Below are positions 16,642 to 25,105 of a stretch of 64,000 nucleotides of DNA, one piece after another. Origin of the DNA: Candidatus Methanohalarchaeum thermophilum (GTDB taxonomy: Archaea > Halobacteriota > Methanonatronarchaeia > Methanonatronarchaeales > Methanonatronarchaeaceae). The stretch's first letter is position 1. The number at the start of each line of letters is the position of its first letter. Under the pieces are notes generated by a model, which did not search any database, was not told where the DNA came from, and saw only the letters and a list, made by a program, of their open reading frames with translations. Location of the stretch: assembly GCA_001914405.1 (NCBI GenBank), contig MSDW01000001.1, positions 1,243,169-1,307,168 of the forward strand, given 5' to 3'. Both the position numbers and the translations under genes were made by a program.

Positions 16642-17622
16642 ATGGGCGGTTTCACTAATAAGAAACTAATCAAAGACTACGAAGAGCTACTAGAAAACAA
16701 GAGAGATATGGTTAACTATTGGTATCCAAAATATAATCCAAAAGTCAGCCAAATGGAGCAAACCAAGAAAGCATTATTATTAACAGTTGGTTCTATGGGC
16801 GACAGATACGGTGACAGAGGCAGAGTCCACACCCTATTAGCAGGTGAGCCTGGAACAGCCAAATCCAAACTAGGTATATGGACCGCACACCAACTAGATG
16901 GAAGAATGTGTGGAAAACGAACCACAGATGTAGGACTAACAGGAAGCTACGACAAAAAAACAGGAGAGATTGAACCTGGTGCGTTGCCACAGGCACATGG
17001 AAACGCCATCTTTATTGATGAATTAGATGAGTTTGCTGAAAAAGACAGACAGGGATTGCTGGAGGCGATGAGTGATGGAAAAGTGAATATAGAAGTAGGA
17101 GGAGACAAAAAACAATTCGAGGCACAGTGCCGAGTAATTGCTTCAGTAAATGATACAAGTGTTCTAAGCCCTGAATTAAAAGACAGATTTGACTTTGTTT
17201 TTGAATTAGAAACACCAAACAAAGACGAGCAACAGGAAATAATGAATGACCGAATAAGTGATTTCATGAAAGAAACTGAAGGATACGAAGGAAGTGAACT
17301 AAGAGGATATTTAGATTACATCAAGAGTTTTCAACCAGAGATCACACGAGAAACGAGAGAAAGACTAAAAGACATAGTGAACTTCTACATAAGTGCAGTT
17401 GATGAAGGAGAAACAGGGATACGGCACAAAGAATCAATCATCCGAATAGGAATAGGAATCGCCAAACTCAATATGCGTGACCTAGATCCAAGTGATGTAG
17501 TAAGAGCCACCCTACTACAAGATCCAAGCAACTCAAAGAATTGGAGAACAGCACAAAACATGGCGAACAAAACAATAAAACAAATAATACACAAAGCACT
17601 AGAAATAGAAGGATACACATAA
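16642..17622 (+). CDS. MCM-like AAA+ helicase lacking the N-terminal domain
   Basis: The 326-residue protein corresponds to the MCM ATPase half. Walker A is LLAGEPGTAKSKL near residue 57. The helix-2/presensor region holds DVGLTGSYDKKTGE, as in MCM. Walker B is AIFIDELDEF near 118. Then come sensor 1 (VIASVND) and the arginine-finger motif LKDRFDFVFEL near 180. The C-terminal lid includes RHKESIIRIGIGIAKL. Canonical archaeal MCM has about 250 extra N-terminal residues (OB fold and zinc domain) that order the hexamer on DNA; none are present. The ATG at 16642 is one base after the RFC stop. The likely role is unwinding or remodelling at an element origin. A non-replicative MCM-related ATPase is the alternative. 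Confidence 0.85.
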   Translation: MGGFTNKKLIKDYEELLENKRDMVNYWYPKYNPKVSQMEQTKKALLLTVGSMGDRYGDRGRVHTLLAGEPGTAKSKLGIWTAHQLDGRMCGKRTTDVGLTGSYDKKTGEIEPGALPQAHGNAIFIDELDEFAEKDRQGLLEAMSDGKVNIEVGGDKKQFEAQCRVIASVNDTSVLSPELKDRFDFVFELETPNKDEQQEIMNDRISDFMKETEGYEGSELRGYLDYIKSFQPEITRETRERLKDIVNFYISAVDEGETGIRHKESIIRIGIGIAKLNMRDLDPSDVVRATLLQDPSNSKNWRTAQNMANKTIKQIIHKALEIEGYT

Positions 17623-17709
17623 CCAAAATCCAACCACTTTTACTTATTTATTTTTTTTTTTGGATGAGATAAAAATGGTAGATGTCCATACTTGGAGTGG
17701 TGGCTAGAG

Positions 17710-18009
17710 ATGGAGAAGGGAGAAAAAGAAATTGAGGAATATATCGAAGACAGGTTCCAGGACGAAATCGTTGTTGATTGTAAAAAAAGAAACAATCACC
17801 TAACACTCCTGGCAGAAGCCAAAGAACAATACAGCGACAAATACACTAAACAAGGGTTTTGTAGATATGGAAACCAAGAAACAATCTATGAATTAATTGA
17901 TGAGTTAAGGGAAGCACGAAACGGTGAACCAATTAAAGAAGTTACTGAAAAAATGGGCGACGCAATAAGTTACAAAGAAGCAGCACAAAGACTAGGTTTC
18001 AAGGTATGA
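17710..18009 (+). CDS. hypothetical protein
   Basis: The 99-residue acidic protein begins MEKGEKEIEEYIEDRF and includes a strand-like segment (EIVVDCKKRNNHLTLLAEA). It ends YKEAAQRLGFKV. I recognise no family. The start is unclear. The ribosome binding site GGATGAG and the ATG at 17675 lie in a different frame that stops after ten codons. The coding frame can be read upstream through a TTG at 17692 and CPYLEWWLE, so a frameshift near 17680-17700 is possible. It follows the MCM gene closely and probably belongs to the same cluster. Confidence 0.5.
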   Translation: MEKGEKEIEEYIEDRFQDEIVVDCKKRNNHLTLLAEAKEQYSDKYTKQGFCRYGNQETIYELIDELREARNGEPIKEVTEKMGDAISYKEAAQRLGFKV

Positions 18010-18225
18010 TTGTTCTTTGTTTTTCTGTTTTCTATCTTCTATTTTATATTTTATTTTTTTTTAGTTCTAAAAAACTATAGTGATTTCATAGTATATAAAA
18101 AAAATTTTGACAAATAAAACAAAGACACCTAATAATTTTTAAAGAGAAACACTCAATCTCGATAATATTTCTTTCCCACATTTTCATAAATAATACCCAC
18201 ATATCTATGGGTTGAGGTTGAATAA

Positions 18226-18681
18226 ATGGTTAAAATAGAAGTAAGTAGTGATAAAATAATAAGAAAAAAAACCGATAACCGAGGAAGACTAACACTTGGA
18301 TCAGAATACAAAAATCAAAAAGTAGAGATAGCGATACTAGATACAAAAAAGATTAAAAAACAAAGAATTGAAAAAATGAAAAATAAATTCGAAGAAAACA
18401 TCGAAGAAATAACAAAAAAACTATGGAAAGGAAAAGGAGAAATATGGTTACGCCTAGACAAACAAAACAAACTACACATTAACTTAGTTAATCAAAAAAC
18501 ATCTCCAAATCCATCAAATTACGAAAAAGATGAATTATTAGTTACAATAAAAACTTGGAACGACATAAAAGACTTGGAAAAAAAAGATCTAGAAGAAAAA
18601 AGAATTTTCGAGATATTAAAAAACAACTTGATGCTCAACAAAGACAAATACATAAACAAAACAACAGCCAGAATCTTCTAG
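18226..18681 (+). CDS. AbrB/SpoVT-like transcription regulator
   Basis: The 151-residue protein has an N-terminal swapped-hairpin motif, KKTDNRGRLTLGSEYKNQ followed by KVEIAILD. This closely follows the 'DSRGRLYLG...VEIAVLE' pattern of small regulators I know from haloarchaeal genomes and plasmids. The rest is a Lys/Glu-rich helix around residues 40-65 and an unassigned C-terminus. It probably binds DNA as a dimer and controls element genes; the target is unknown. The start follows GAGGTTGA. It is the last intact gene before transposase debris and the CRISPR array. Confidence 0.65.
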   Translation: MVKIEVSSDKIIRKKTDNRGRLTLGSEYKNQKVEIAILDTKKIKKQRIEKMKNKFEENIEEITKKLWKGKGEIWLRLDKQNKLHINLVNQKTSPNPSNYEKDELLVTIKTWNDIKDLEKKDLEEKRIFEILKNNLMLNKDKYINKTTARIF

Positions 18682-18806
18682 CCCATCTCCATATCATCCC
18701 TAAAAAAAAATAAAAAAGGATTCCCCCTCCCTAATCAATGAATCACCCTTTATAAAGTCATTTCAAAAGTGTTAAGTAACTTCTATTTCTAGGTTATAGG
18801 AAAGGA

Positions 18807-19043
18807 ATGGATTTGAGGTTTGAAGAGTTAACGGACGAAGAATGGAGGTTTATAGAGCCTATTTTTCCTAGTCAACCTGAAAAACCAATATATTCACATA
18901 TTATGAAAAAAAAATCCATACAACTACTTTATCCAAAGATAATAGACATAAAATCCATAAAAAAACAGAAACAACTTATATACAATCTATATAAAAACAG
19001 GTTCTTAATTAGAAAAAATCACAAAAAACAAAAACAGAAATAG
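18807..19043 (+). pseudogene. N-terminal scrap of an IS5-type transposase
   Basis: The first 27 residues, starting MDLRFEELTDEEWRFIEP, match the conserved N-terminus of IS5-group transposases (the helix-turn-helix part before the DDE domain). After that the ORF becomes an unrelated Lys-rich tail and no catalytic domain follows. It is a truncated fragment left by an insertion sequence at the boundary between the replication block and the CRISPR locus. Confidence 0.6.
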
Positions 19044-19420
19044 CAAAGCAAAAGTAATCCCAAAATATGACCTACTTAATTTACAATAGCGTCCTTGTAT
19101 AAGGTTTGTTTTAATTATATTATTCAATTAAAGCTATATAGGGAATATTTAGTAGTCACCAATTTCTTGATGGTTTAGTACAAGAAAAAACAAACAATAA
19201 TTTCCTTTAACTCTTATTTTTATATATAGGATTACGGTCTTTGAGAGCTCTAAGACTCTAACCCACGGGTAAAGAGGCATAGATCCAGGAAATACACGGA
19301 TCAGTTTAGTCTTTTTTATTAGATCCGTCATTTAGTAATTCCTTTTTGCACCCACAGCACTGGAACCGAGTCATTTTTTGTGTCAATATATTTTTGCTCT
19401 AATGCTGCTTCGGCTTATTT
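19044..19420. other. intergenic spacer before the CRISPR array
   Basis: No gene or clear repeat is visible. It lies on the trailer side of the array, assuming the minus-strand orientation. Confidence 0.4.
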
Positions 19421-19526
19421 ATTTCAATTTCTTATGAGTTTTCTAATGTACTGAGAGTATTTCAATTCAGAATACAAATAATCTTTTTCGTTTCAATCTC
19501 TTATGAGTTTTCTAATGTACTTAGAG
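19421..19526 (-). CRISPR. two-repeat, one-spacer CRISPR array
   Basis: Two 37-bp repeats (19421-19457 and 19490-19526) flank a single 32-bp spacer (19458-19489). On the minus strand the repeat ends in GAGATTGAAAC, the usual 3' handle of type I repeats. The cas2-proximal copy is intact-looking and the distal one differs at three positions, as a terminal repeat would. The leader should therefore be 19527-19646, between the array and cas2. I found no further repeats. Confidence 0.85.
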
Positions 19527-19646
19527 TCCAGGGCCAAAATCGTTCAAAATCCAAAATAACTCTTATAGTCCTCTCATTAGAGAACCTTTTTTCATGAACC
19601 CCTGCTATACATAGGGTTTATAATAGTCCATGAAAACCAAGTTAAA

Positions 19647-19925
19647 TTAAATAATATTTGATGACTTTCCGCTAGTATCTTCACCAAGATCCTTGATATT
19701 ATCTGCACACTTTTTACATAAGGAGTATATCCTGATTTTATCCCCTGTTTCAAGATGTTTCTGTAGTTCATCTTCGAGTTTTACTCTCTCGGTTTTAGTT
19801 ACTTCTAATTCAAAAACACTGTATTGTTTCCAAGCACCATATTTTCTTAAAGTTTTGTATACTTTTCTCCTATTCTTATCATCGCTTATATCATAGGCAA
19901 TTGCGAGATGTTCAGTTTCGCTCAA
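19647..19925 (-). CDS. cas2: CRISPR-associated endonuclease Cas2
   Basis: The 92-residue protein has the Cas2 ferredoxin-like fold pattern. It starts LAIAYDISDDKNRRKVYKTL with the conserved Asp after the first strand, then GAWKQYSVFELEV, and ends with IRIYSLCKKC. Cas2 forms the Cas1-Cas2 integration complex that inserts new spacers. It lies 4 bp after cas1 and is the last gene before the array. The C-terminal GEDTSGKSSNII tail is short and unremarkable. It appears intact. Confidence 0.92.
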   Translation of the reverse strand: MSETEHLAIAYDISDDKNRRKVYKTLRKYGAWKQYSVFELEVTKTERVKLEDELQKHLETGDKIRIYSLCKKCADNIKDLGEDTSGKSSNII

Positions 19926-19929
19926 GATA

Positions 19930-20931
19930 TCATCTCTTAAATTTTAGTGCATGATATTCGTCCATCTCACCAGTAATCCGTTTTCGAAGTAATACTGATT
20001 GCATTCTAATAGACTTTCTTTTAGACACCTTATAATCGAAATGAGGATGTTTAAATTCTTCTTTCATGTAACTATCGAATTTTTCTAAATAAGTTTTAAA
20101 TTTTTCATCTTTGAGGTGGTTGTTCTTCTTAAAATCATCATGAGTTATAGTTCCTCTATTCACCAGTCTTGTTGTGAATGCATCACAGAATATTGGCCGA
20201 AATTCTTCAAGTAAGTCGAGGGCTAGAGAAGGTCTTCCGTGTCTATCCGTGTGCATTATTCCAAGGAATGGATCAAGGTTATATTGTCTGAGAGCGCTTA
20301 TCACCTCATTCTTCATCATGACATAGGTTAAAGACATTAAAGAATTTATATGATCCTTTGGTGGATTCTTAGTTCTTTTTGTAAAGGCCCAGTCTCCTAC
20401 GAGTGCTCCATCTAGGAGTCTGAAGTATTCTTCGGTTGCAACTCCTTCGTATCCTCTTAGTTCTTTCATTTTTTCGGATTCCTCTATTCTGCTTTGAATA
20501 TCCTTAATTTTTCCTAGCCCTTTAACTCCTTTTCTTTTTAGGAAAGTTCGAGAATTCTTGATTTTAGCTTTTATCATGGATTTAGCTATCTCTAATTCTT
20601 CATCTCCCGTAATTCCATATTGTTTTCTTCTAACTTCTGCTATAGTATTCTTTTTTGGTATAAAAGATCCTTTATATTTCCCGTTTTGAGTGAAGTAGTT
20701 GAGAACTATCCCATAATCGTTAGCTCTTTTAACAAAAGGCGTAGTAAAGTTAATATTTCCAAAAACATTTATTGTATCCAACTTCTTTACTGGAAAAGAC
20801 CCTAATTCCCCCTCATCCCCATCTACATCCCAGATCACTATCCTACCTTCATCAACTCTAACCTGAGTACCTTGTTTAGTAACATAAACAACAGAATCAT
20901 CAAATATCTGTTCAGAAGCTTTCATAGACAT
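19930..20931 (-). CDS. cas1: CRISPR integrase Cas1
   Basis: This 333-residue protein has normal Cas1 length. The N-terminal beta-domain holds VYVTKQGTQVRV and the segment FGNINFTTPFV. The catalytic helical domain has the metal ligands in order: Glu in VMMKNEVISAL near residue 205, His in LGIMHTDRHGRPSLALDL near 222, and Asp/Glu in LLEEFRPIFCDAF near 238. Cas1 cuts and joins the repeat during spacer acquisition together with Cas2, and with Cas4 selecting prespacers. It is tightly packed between cas4 (6 bp) and cas2. All key residues are present, so adaptation may be functional despite the single spacer. Confidence 0.95.
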   Translation of the reverse strand: MSMKASEQIFDDSVVYVTKQGTQVRVDEGRIVIWDVDGDEGELGSFPVKKLDTINVFGNINFTTPFVKRANDYGIVLNYFTQNGKYKGSFIPKKNTIAEVRRKQYGITGDEELEIAKSMIKAKIKNSRTFLKRKGVKGLGKIKDIQSRIEESEKMKELRGYEGVATEEYFRLLDGALVGDWAFTKRTKNPPKDHINSLMSLTYVMMKNEVISALRQYNLDPFLGIMHTDRHGRPSLALDLLEEFRPIFCDAFTTRLVNRGTITHDDFKKNNHLKDEKFKTYLEKFDSYMKEEFKHPHFDYKVSKRKSIRMQSVLLRKRITGEMDEYHALKFKR

Positions 20932-20937
20932 ATTAAT

Positions 20938-21480
20938 CTAATCTTCTCCTAACTTCTTAGATTCTTCAGGCATACAATACTCACGAGCAGAACATTTTCT
21001 ACATTTACTAGGATTTTCATTAAATTTAGGAGGATTATCTGGTTTCATATTCTTAATATCCTTAGTTACTTCTTTAACTTTGTTTCTATGCCATTCAGTT
21101 ATCTTTATCTCAAACCTCTGGTCTGTTCCAAATAGATATATGATTCCACTATCGATTCTCTCATTTATATTCTTTTCTAACAACATACAGTATCCAGCTA
21201 ACTGTATTTCATCATTTGTATAGTAATCAGTTCCTCTTTTCCTCTCCACTGGAGTTATATTATCTTCTAAAATATCAATTTTCCCCTTAAGACCCAGTTC
21301 CTTTGACTCGAAGTATCTTTCTTTAGTCCAACCGCCCCTCCTAGATTGATTCTTATGTTTTGTTTTCCCATCAATTCGATAATAATTAGATCCTTGAGTA
21401 TTATAAAAAAGAATATACCAAAACCTACGAGGACAATAAAGATACTGATTAAGCATGGAAACATTAACTAGTCTATTCAT
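20938..21480 (-). CDS. cas4: CRISPR-associated exonuclease Cas4
   Basis: The 180-residue RecB-family nuclease has a 4Fe-4S cluster. The first Cys lies in LYCPRRFWY near residue 17 and three more in CRKCSAREYCMP near 159-168. The nuclease motifs are GKIDIL (Asp), VERKRGT (Glu-x-Lys) and the motif IQLAGYCMLLE. Cas4 processes and selects prespacers for Cas1-Cas2. Its ATG overlaps the cas3' stop by 4 bp, so it is translationally coupled. Cas4 is typical of type I-A, I-B and I-D loci. Confidence 0.93.
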   Translation of the reverse strand: MNRLVNVSMLNQYLYCPRRFWYILFYNTQGSNYYRIDGKTKHKNQSRRGGWTKERYFESKELGLKGKIDILEDNITPVERKRGTDYYTNDEIQLAGYCMLLEKNINERIDSGIIYLFGTDQRFEIKITEWHRNKVKEVTKDIKNMKPDNPPKFNENPSKCRKCSAREYCMPEESKKLGED

Positions 21481-23471
21481 TCTAGATCAAAAGTAGAATC
21501 AAGTTTCAAAGCATTTTGACCAAATGATAATTTATAATCTTTACTACTTCCGATCTTCAGATCATAAGTTCGGAATAAATGAGGTATTAATCCTCTATTA
21601 TCTTTATAAGTTCCTTCATCTAAAACATAGATCAAAAGATCCTTTTTAGAGAGCTTTTCTTCGATAAAATGTATAATTCTTGAATCCAAGTTATCTCCAG
21701 TGATCTTAAACTTAAAGCCTGCCTCATTTGGATACTTAATTAATCCAAGTTCTGGTTCATTATATCTAGTTGTTGTGAAACAGACATCCTTTGACTCTCT
21801 CTGAGGTCTTTCAGAAAAAAATAAGATAGGATCTATTACTTTTCTCTCTATATAATCAATTTTAACTGGAGATTTCCGTTTATTCTCTTCCTTAGTAATA
21901 AAATCTTCTCTTGAAACAAGGCTCTTAACTTCTTGAGTCTCAAGAAAATTAATTATATTTTGGAAATTAATCCTATTTTTTTCACTGACAGCTACCTGAG
22001 GGACTCCCGGATCCCTAAACGACATTAAATACTCTTCATATCTAGAATCACTTCTCGGAGACTTATGATATATTCGGTTACTTACTCCTATAACTTTTCC
22101 CTTAAGTGCAGGCTTAAAATCTTTCTTCATATTCCCTAACTCTAAAGGCCCATACTTGGTAATGAAACCTCTAAGATCATTTCTTTGTCTCATGTTCTTC
22201 AATACATCTCGTTCAAACTGTTTCCTGTCCATATAACTATCTTTCATCTCTTCAAGATCAAATGAGTACTCAGAGGTATAACAAATTGCCTTCGATCCCT
22301 TCCCTCTTCTACCAGTTCTCCCAAGCTTTTGAAGAAAATCTCTAGCCCTATAAGACTCAAAAAATAGATTTCTTGTCTCGAAATCTATTCCAACTGATAA
22401 AGTCCTAGTTCCAATCTGTAAACGAACTTCAGGTTCAGTTATACTGAGATCACTCGATAAATGACCTGTGTTGTAAGCCATTAAATCCTTCAGACTTGGG
22501 TATTCATTTTTAAGGAGTTCCACAAGATCTAAAGTCCGTTTCTCTGACTCAAAGATGGCTGTGATCTCTTTTGACTTCCCCTCAATTAAGCTCAATACAT
22601 TCTCTTCATTCTTATTAATAAAGAAAGAGGGAGCATTCCATTTCTTACCAAACACAATTTCAAGATCAAGATCCCCTGCTATAGTCTTACTTCCCCCATT
22701 AGATCTAGACTGATCATCTTTAAACACACTAATCCCATTCTCCGAGATCGCCTTTAGCCTTTTTTTGAAATCATCATCTGGAGTTGCCGATGAAAACACT
22801 ATGGACCGACTTATACCCTTATTCTGATGGATCAATAGTGATAAGTTTAGAATAGAAGTCTCCTGACTAACATCATACATATGGAACTCATCAAAAACAA
22901 AATAGGATATACCCCCGATAGCATTCTCTATAGCTCTATCCATAGGCTCAGAGAATCCAGAACTACTCCAGTATTTCCCAGTCAATACATTATAGAGAGT
23001 ATCTGGATTAGTTAAAAAAACATGAGCCCGAGAATGATCGGCCATTGCATTTCCAAACTTATCATACAGAATATCAGGAATGTTCTTATCTTTATTCATT
23101 CTTTCGTTCTGTAAGTATCCAGAGTTTATTTTCTCTATATTAATCTTATCTTGGAACCCAAACTCCTCTGAGTCCTCTTTAATTGAATTATACTGGTCCT
23201 CTATCAAGGCATTAGTAGGATAAGAAAGTATTATATTAGATCTTTTTTCCAATGCAGGCATTATATTAGCTATTGTCTTCCCTGAACCAGTCATTGACTC
23301 AAGAAAAAAAAGTTTAGAATTATTGTTATCCAAGGCATGTATCATAGAACGAAAAAAATCAGCCTGATGAGGGAATAAACTAATGTCTCCAGTGCTATGA
23401 GGCTGCTCTTCAGAATATTGAAACTTAACTGGATCAATCTTAATCCTTTTTCTTTTTGAGGTACCCGACAT
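21477..23471 (-). CDS. cas3: CRISPR type I-D helicase Cas3'
   Basis: The 664-residue superfamily 2 helicase has no HD nuclease domain. Walker A is ESMTGSGKT near residue 62. The DExH box is FVFDEFHMYD near 195, and motif III is FSSATPDD. Motifs V and VI are GTRTLSVGIDF and LGRTGRRGKGS near 385. A helicase-only Cas3 paired with an HD-containing Cas10d is the signature of type I-D. It would unwind target DNA after recruitment by the effector complex. It overlaps csc1 by 32 bp and cas4 by 4 bp, so the operon is very compact. Confidence 0.9.
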   Translation of the reverse strand: MSGTSKRKRIKIDPVKFQYSEEQPHSTGDISLFPHQADFFRSMIHALDNNNSKLFFLESMTGSGKTIANIMPALEKRSNIILSYPTNALIEDQYNSIKEDSEEFGFQDKINIEKINSGYLQNERMNKDKNIPDILYDKFGNAMADHSRAHVFLTNPDTLYNVLTGKYWSSSGFSEPMDRAIENAIGGISYFVFDEFHMYDVSQETSILNLSLLIHQNKGISRSIVFSSATPDDDFKKRLKAISENGISVFKDDQSRSNGGSKTIAGDLDLEIVFGKKWNAPSFFINKNEENVLSLIEGKSKEITAIFESEKRTLDLVELLKNEYPSLKDLMAYNTGHLSSDLSITEPEVRLQIGTRTLSVGIDFETRNLFFESYRARDFLQKLGRTGRRGKGSKAICYTSEYSFDLEEMKDSYMDRKQFERDVLKNMRQRNDLRGFITKYGPLELGNMKKDFKPALKGKVIGVSNRIYHKSPRSDSRYEEYLMSFRDPGVPQVAVSEKNRINFQNIINFLETQEVKSLVSREDFITKEENKRKSPVKIDYIERKVIDPILFFSERPQRESKDVCFTTTRYNEPELGLIKYPNEAGFKFKITGDNLDSRIIHFIEEKLSKKDLLIYVLDEGTYKDNRGLIPHLFRTYDLKIGSSKDYKLSFGQNALKLDSTFDLE

Positions 23472-24147
23472 TAAGAGGTAGCACCCCTCCTTCCTCAGTT
23501 ACTATCATATCCCCATTAAAAACAGCTGATGTTATCAATGGAGTGGGTCTCATTCTCTTAATTTTAATCTTCTTAGTATTTTGCTCAAACTCTTCTGACA
23601 AATCAAAAGCATTAAGAACACTTGTTAACTTTTTTTCAGTATTAGTATTTTCTCTCTCAAAATCCCGATCTACTGTTTTCAATCTTACCTTGCTCATAAA
23701 CTTACCAAGACGAGTTCTCGAAGGAAAATCGAACTCTTCTCTCGATAAAATAAAAGTTTCGAACTTAGATCCAATATCTATTCTTTGTAATTTATGACTT
23801 GTGAAAAATCTCTTTCCTCTCCTTGCTGTAACTTCTTCGTGGTATTCCTCACTAGTAGTATTAACTATTTCTGTACTAAAGTTGATATCAACCGGTTTTG
23901 CCGGAAATACGTAGAAATTCAATCTTCTCAAATCCTCTTTGTATTTGGGGCCTTCACCGGAAGGTTTTTCCCATTTTTTTGTGTACTCTGTTAACTTAGA
24001 AAAGTTTCCAGACGCATTTAAAATGGAATAAGTAAGGGCGTAATTATGAAGATAACGCCCTGAAGACACTCTCTTATTCATCTCCTTTCCACTGAAATAT
24101 ACTGGATCTTTTACCTCAATAGTAGCTTTCTTAACACTAATAGACAT
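23440..24147 (-). CDS. csc1: type I-D Cas5-like subunit Csc1
   Basis: The 235-residue protein sits where Csc1/Cas5d is expected and has matching traits. Its opening strand is followed by SSGRYLHNYALTYSIL, and the motif SRTRLGKFMSKVRL near residue 145 resembles the conserved Csc1 arm. It ends VLPLNVGYLKKKKD. Csc1 caps the 5' handle end of the crRNA in the I-D effector. The call rests partly on gene order (csc2 directly upstream with a 1-bp gap, cas3' downstream and overlapping). The sequence is divergent from the few members I can recall. Confidence 0.8.
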   Translation of the reverse strand: MSISVKKATIEVKDPVYFSGKEMNKRVSSGRYLHNYALTYSILNASGNFSKLTEYTKKWEKPSGEGPKYKEDLRRLNFYVFPAKPVDINFSTEIVNTTSEEYHEEVTARRGKRFFTSHKLQRIDIGSKFETFILSREEFDFPSRTRLGKFMSKVRLKTVDRDFERENTNTEKKLTSVLNAFDLSEEFEQNTKKIKIKRMRPTPLITSAVFNGDMIVTEEGGVLPLNVGYLKKKKD

Positions 24148-24148
24148 T

Positions 24149-25105
24149 TTAATCTCTCAATTGACTCCCATAGAGTTTCTCTAAGAAATTAATTTCATTA
24201 GATTCAAATCTACTTTTAATATCATCTTTGATGTCATCTATATCGACCTTACTATTAGGTAATGTCTCTTTCATAGCTTTTCTAACGGTTTGAACTGATA
24301 GATCATTAAGAGATCCATTATTGTTCTCAATCTCTTTAGTTACTTCTTTAGTAAGTTCTAAATTGGAAATAGTTTCCTTAGTATCAAACCATATTGAAAC
24401 AATCTGATTATCAATGTATCCAGTTCGACTAGTCTCAGCCCCATACCTAGTAGTGCTCTCTATCAGATGAATCAACCAGTATAGCTCCCTCCAAGTGAAA
24501 TCTCGAATAGTTACTATCGATGGGAAAAAGGTTTCTGGCTGGGTATGGGCTGTAGAGTTAAGGGCTGTAGATGCCTCAGATTCGTTTTCCTCACTTTGTG
24601 CATTGAAAGTAATGTCCTCACGCTGGTTTAAGCCTCTTACTGAAAAGGCTGAGTCAGTTAGAATCCTTGAGTGTCTGGAGCCATCTTTTTCCTCTGCATT
24701 AGCGAATCCATAGAGTTTACAGTCTATACATTTTCCTCCGAGGTTATCATGTAACCTACATAAGTCCTCATCCTCATTGAAATTTCCGAAGGCTTCCTCC
24801 TTTTCTATGTCATCAGAATTATTTTTGTATAGTCCTCGGAGTATTTCCTTTCCTTTTCTTCTCTCTGATGCTACTTGTTTTCTCTTAAACATAACTATTC
24901 TCTGAATTTTTTCTTCAGATTCAGGCTTTTTTGAAGTAGAAGCCAAGTTCAGTTCAGAGCCCTCCGTAGTAAATATGTTGTAAGAATCGGTTTTTCTTAG
25001 AACTCCAATATGTGCCATTCTCCCTGTTTTTGTTTTAGGAACTTTTTCGTATATATAATCCTCTATTTCTTGGAGGATATCAGGAAATTCAGAACTTTCA
25101 CTCAT
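24149..25105 (-). CDS. csc2: type I-D backbone subunit Csc2 (Cas7-like)
   Basis: This protein of about 318 residues forms the crRNA-bound backbone. It has GRMAHIGVLRKTDSYNIF near the N-terminus, a four-Cys zinc site CRLHDNLGGKCIDCKLYG near residue 130, and the helical motif FTWRELYWLIHLIESTTRYG, both typical of Csc2. The start is set at MSESSEF because GGTGAT lies four bases before that ATG. It then overlaps the cas10d stop by 8 bp in the form AATGAGTGA. A start eight codons upstream is possible but has no ribosome binding site. Confidence 0.87.
   Translation of the reverse strand: MSESSEFPDILQEIEDYIYEKVPKTKTGRMAHIGVLRKTDSYNIFTTEGSELNLASTSKKPESEEKIQRIVMFKRKQVASERRKGKEILRGLYKNNSDDIEKEEAFGNFNEDEDLCRLHDNLGGKCIDCKLYGFANAEEKDGSRHSRILTDSAFSVRGLNQREDITFNAQSEENESEASTALNSTAHTQPETFFPSIVTIRDFTWRELYWLIHLIESTTRYGAETSRTGYIDNQIVSIWFDTKETISNLELTKEVTKEIENNNGSLNDLSVQTVRKAMKETLPNSKVDIDDIKDDIKSRFESNEINFLEKLYGSQLRD

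Noticed and set aside
19149-19331. 60-codon minus-strand ORF near the CRISPR array
   Set aside because: It has no start context and no family, and lies in the trailer-side spacer.
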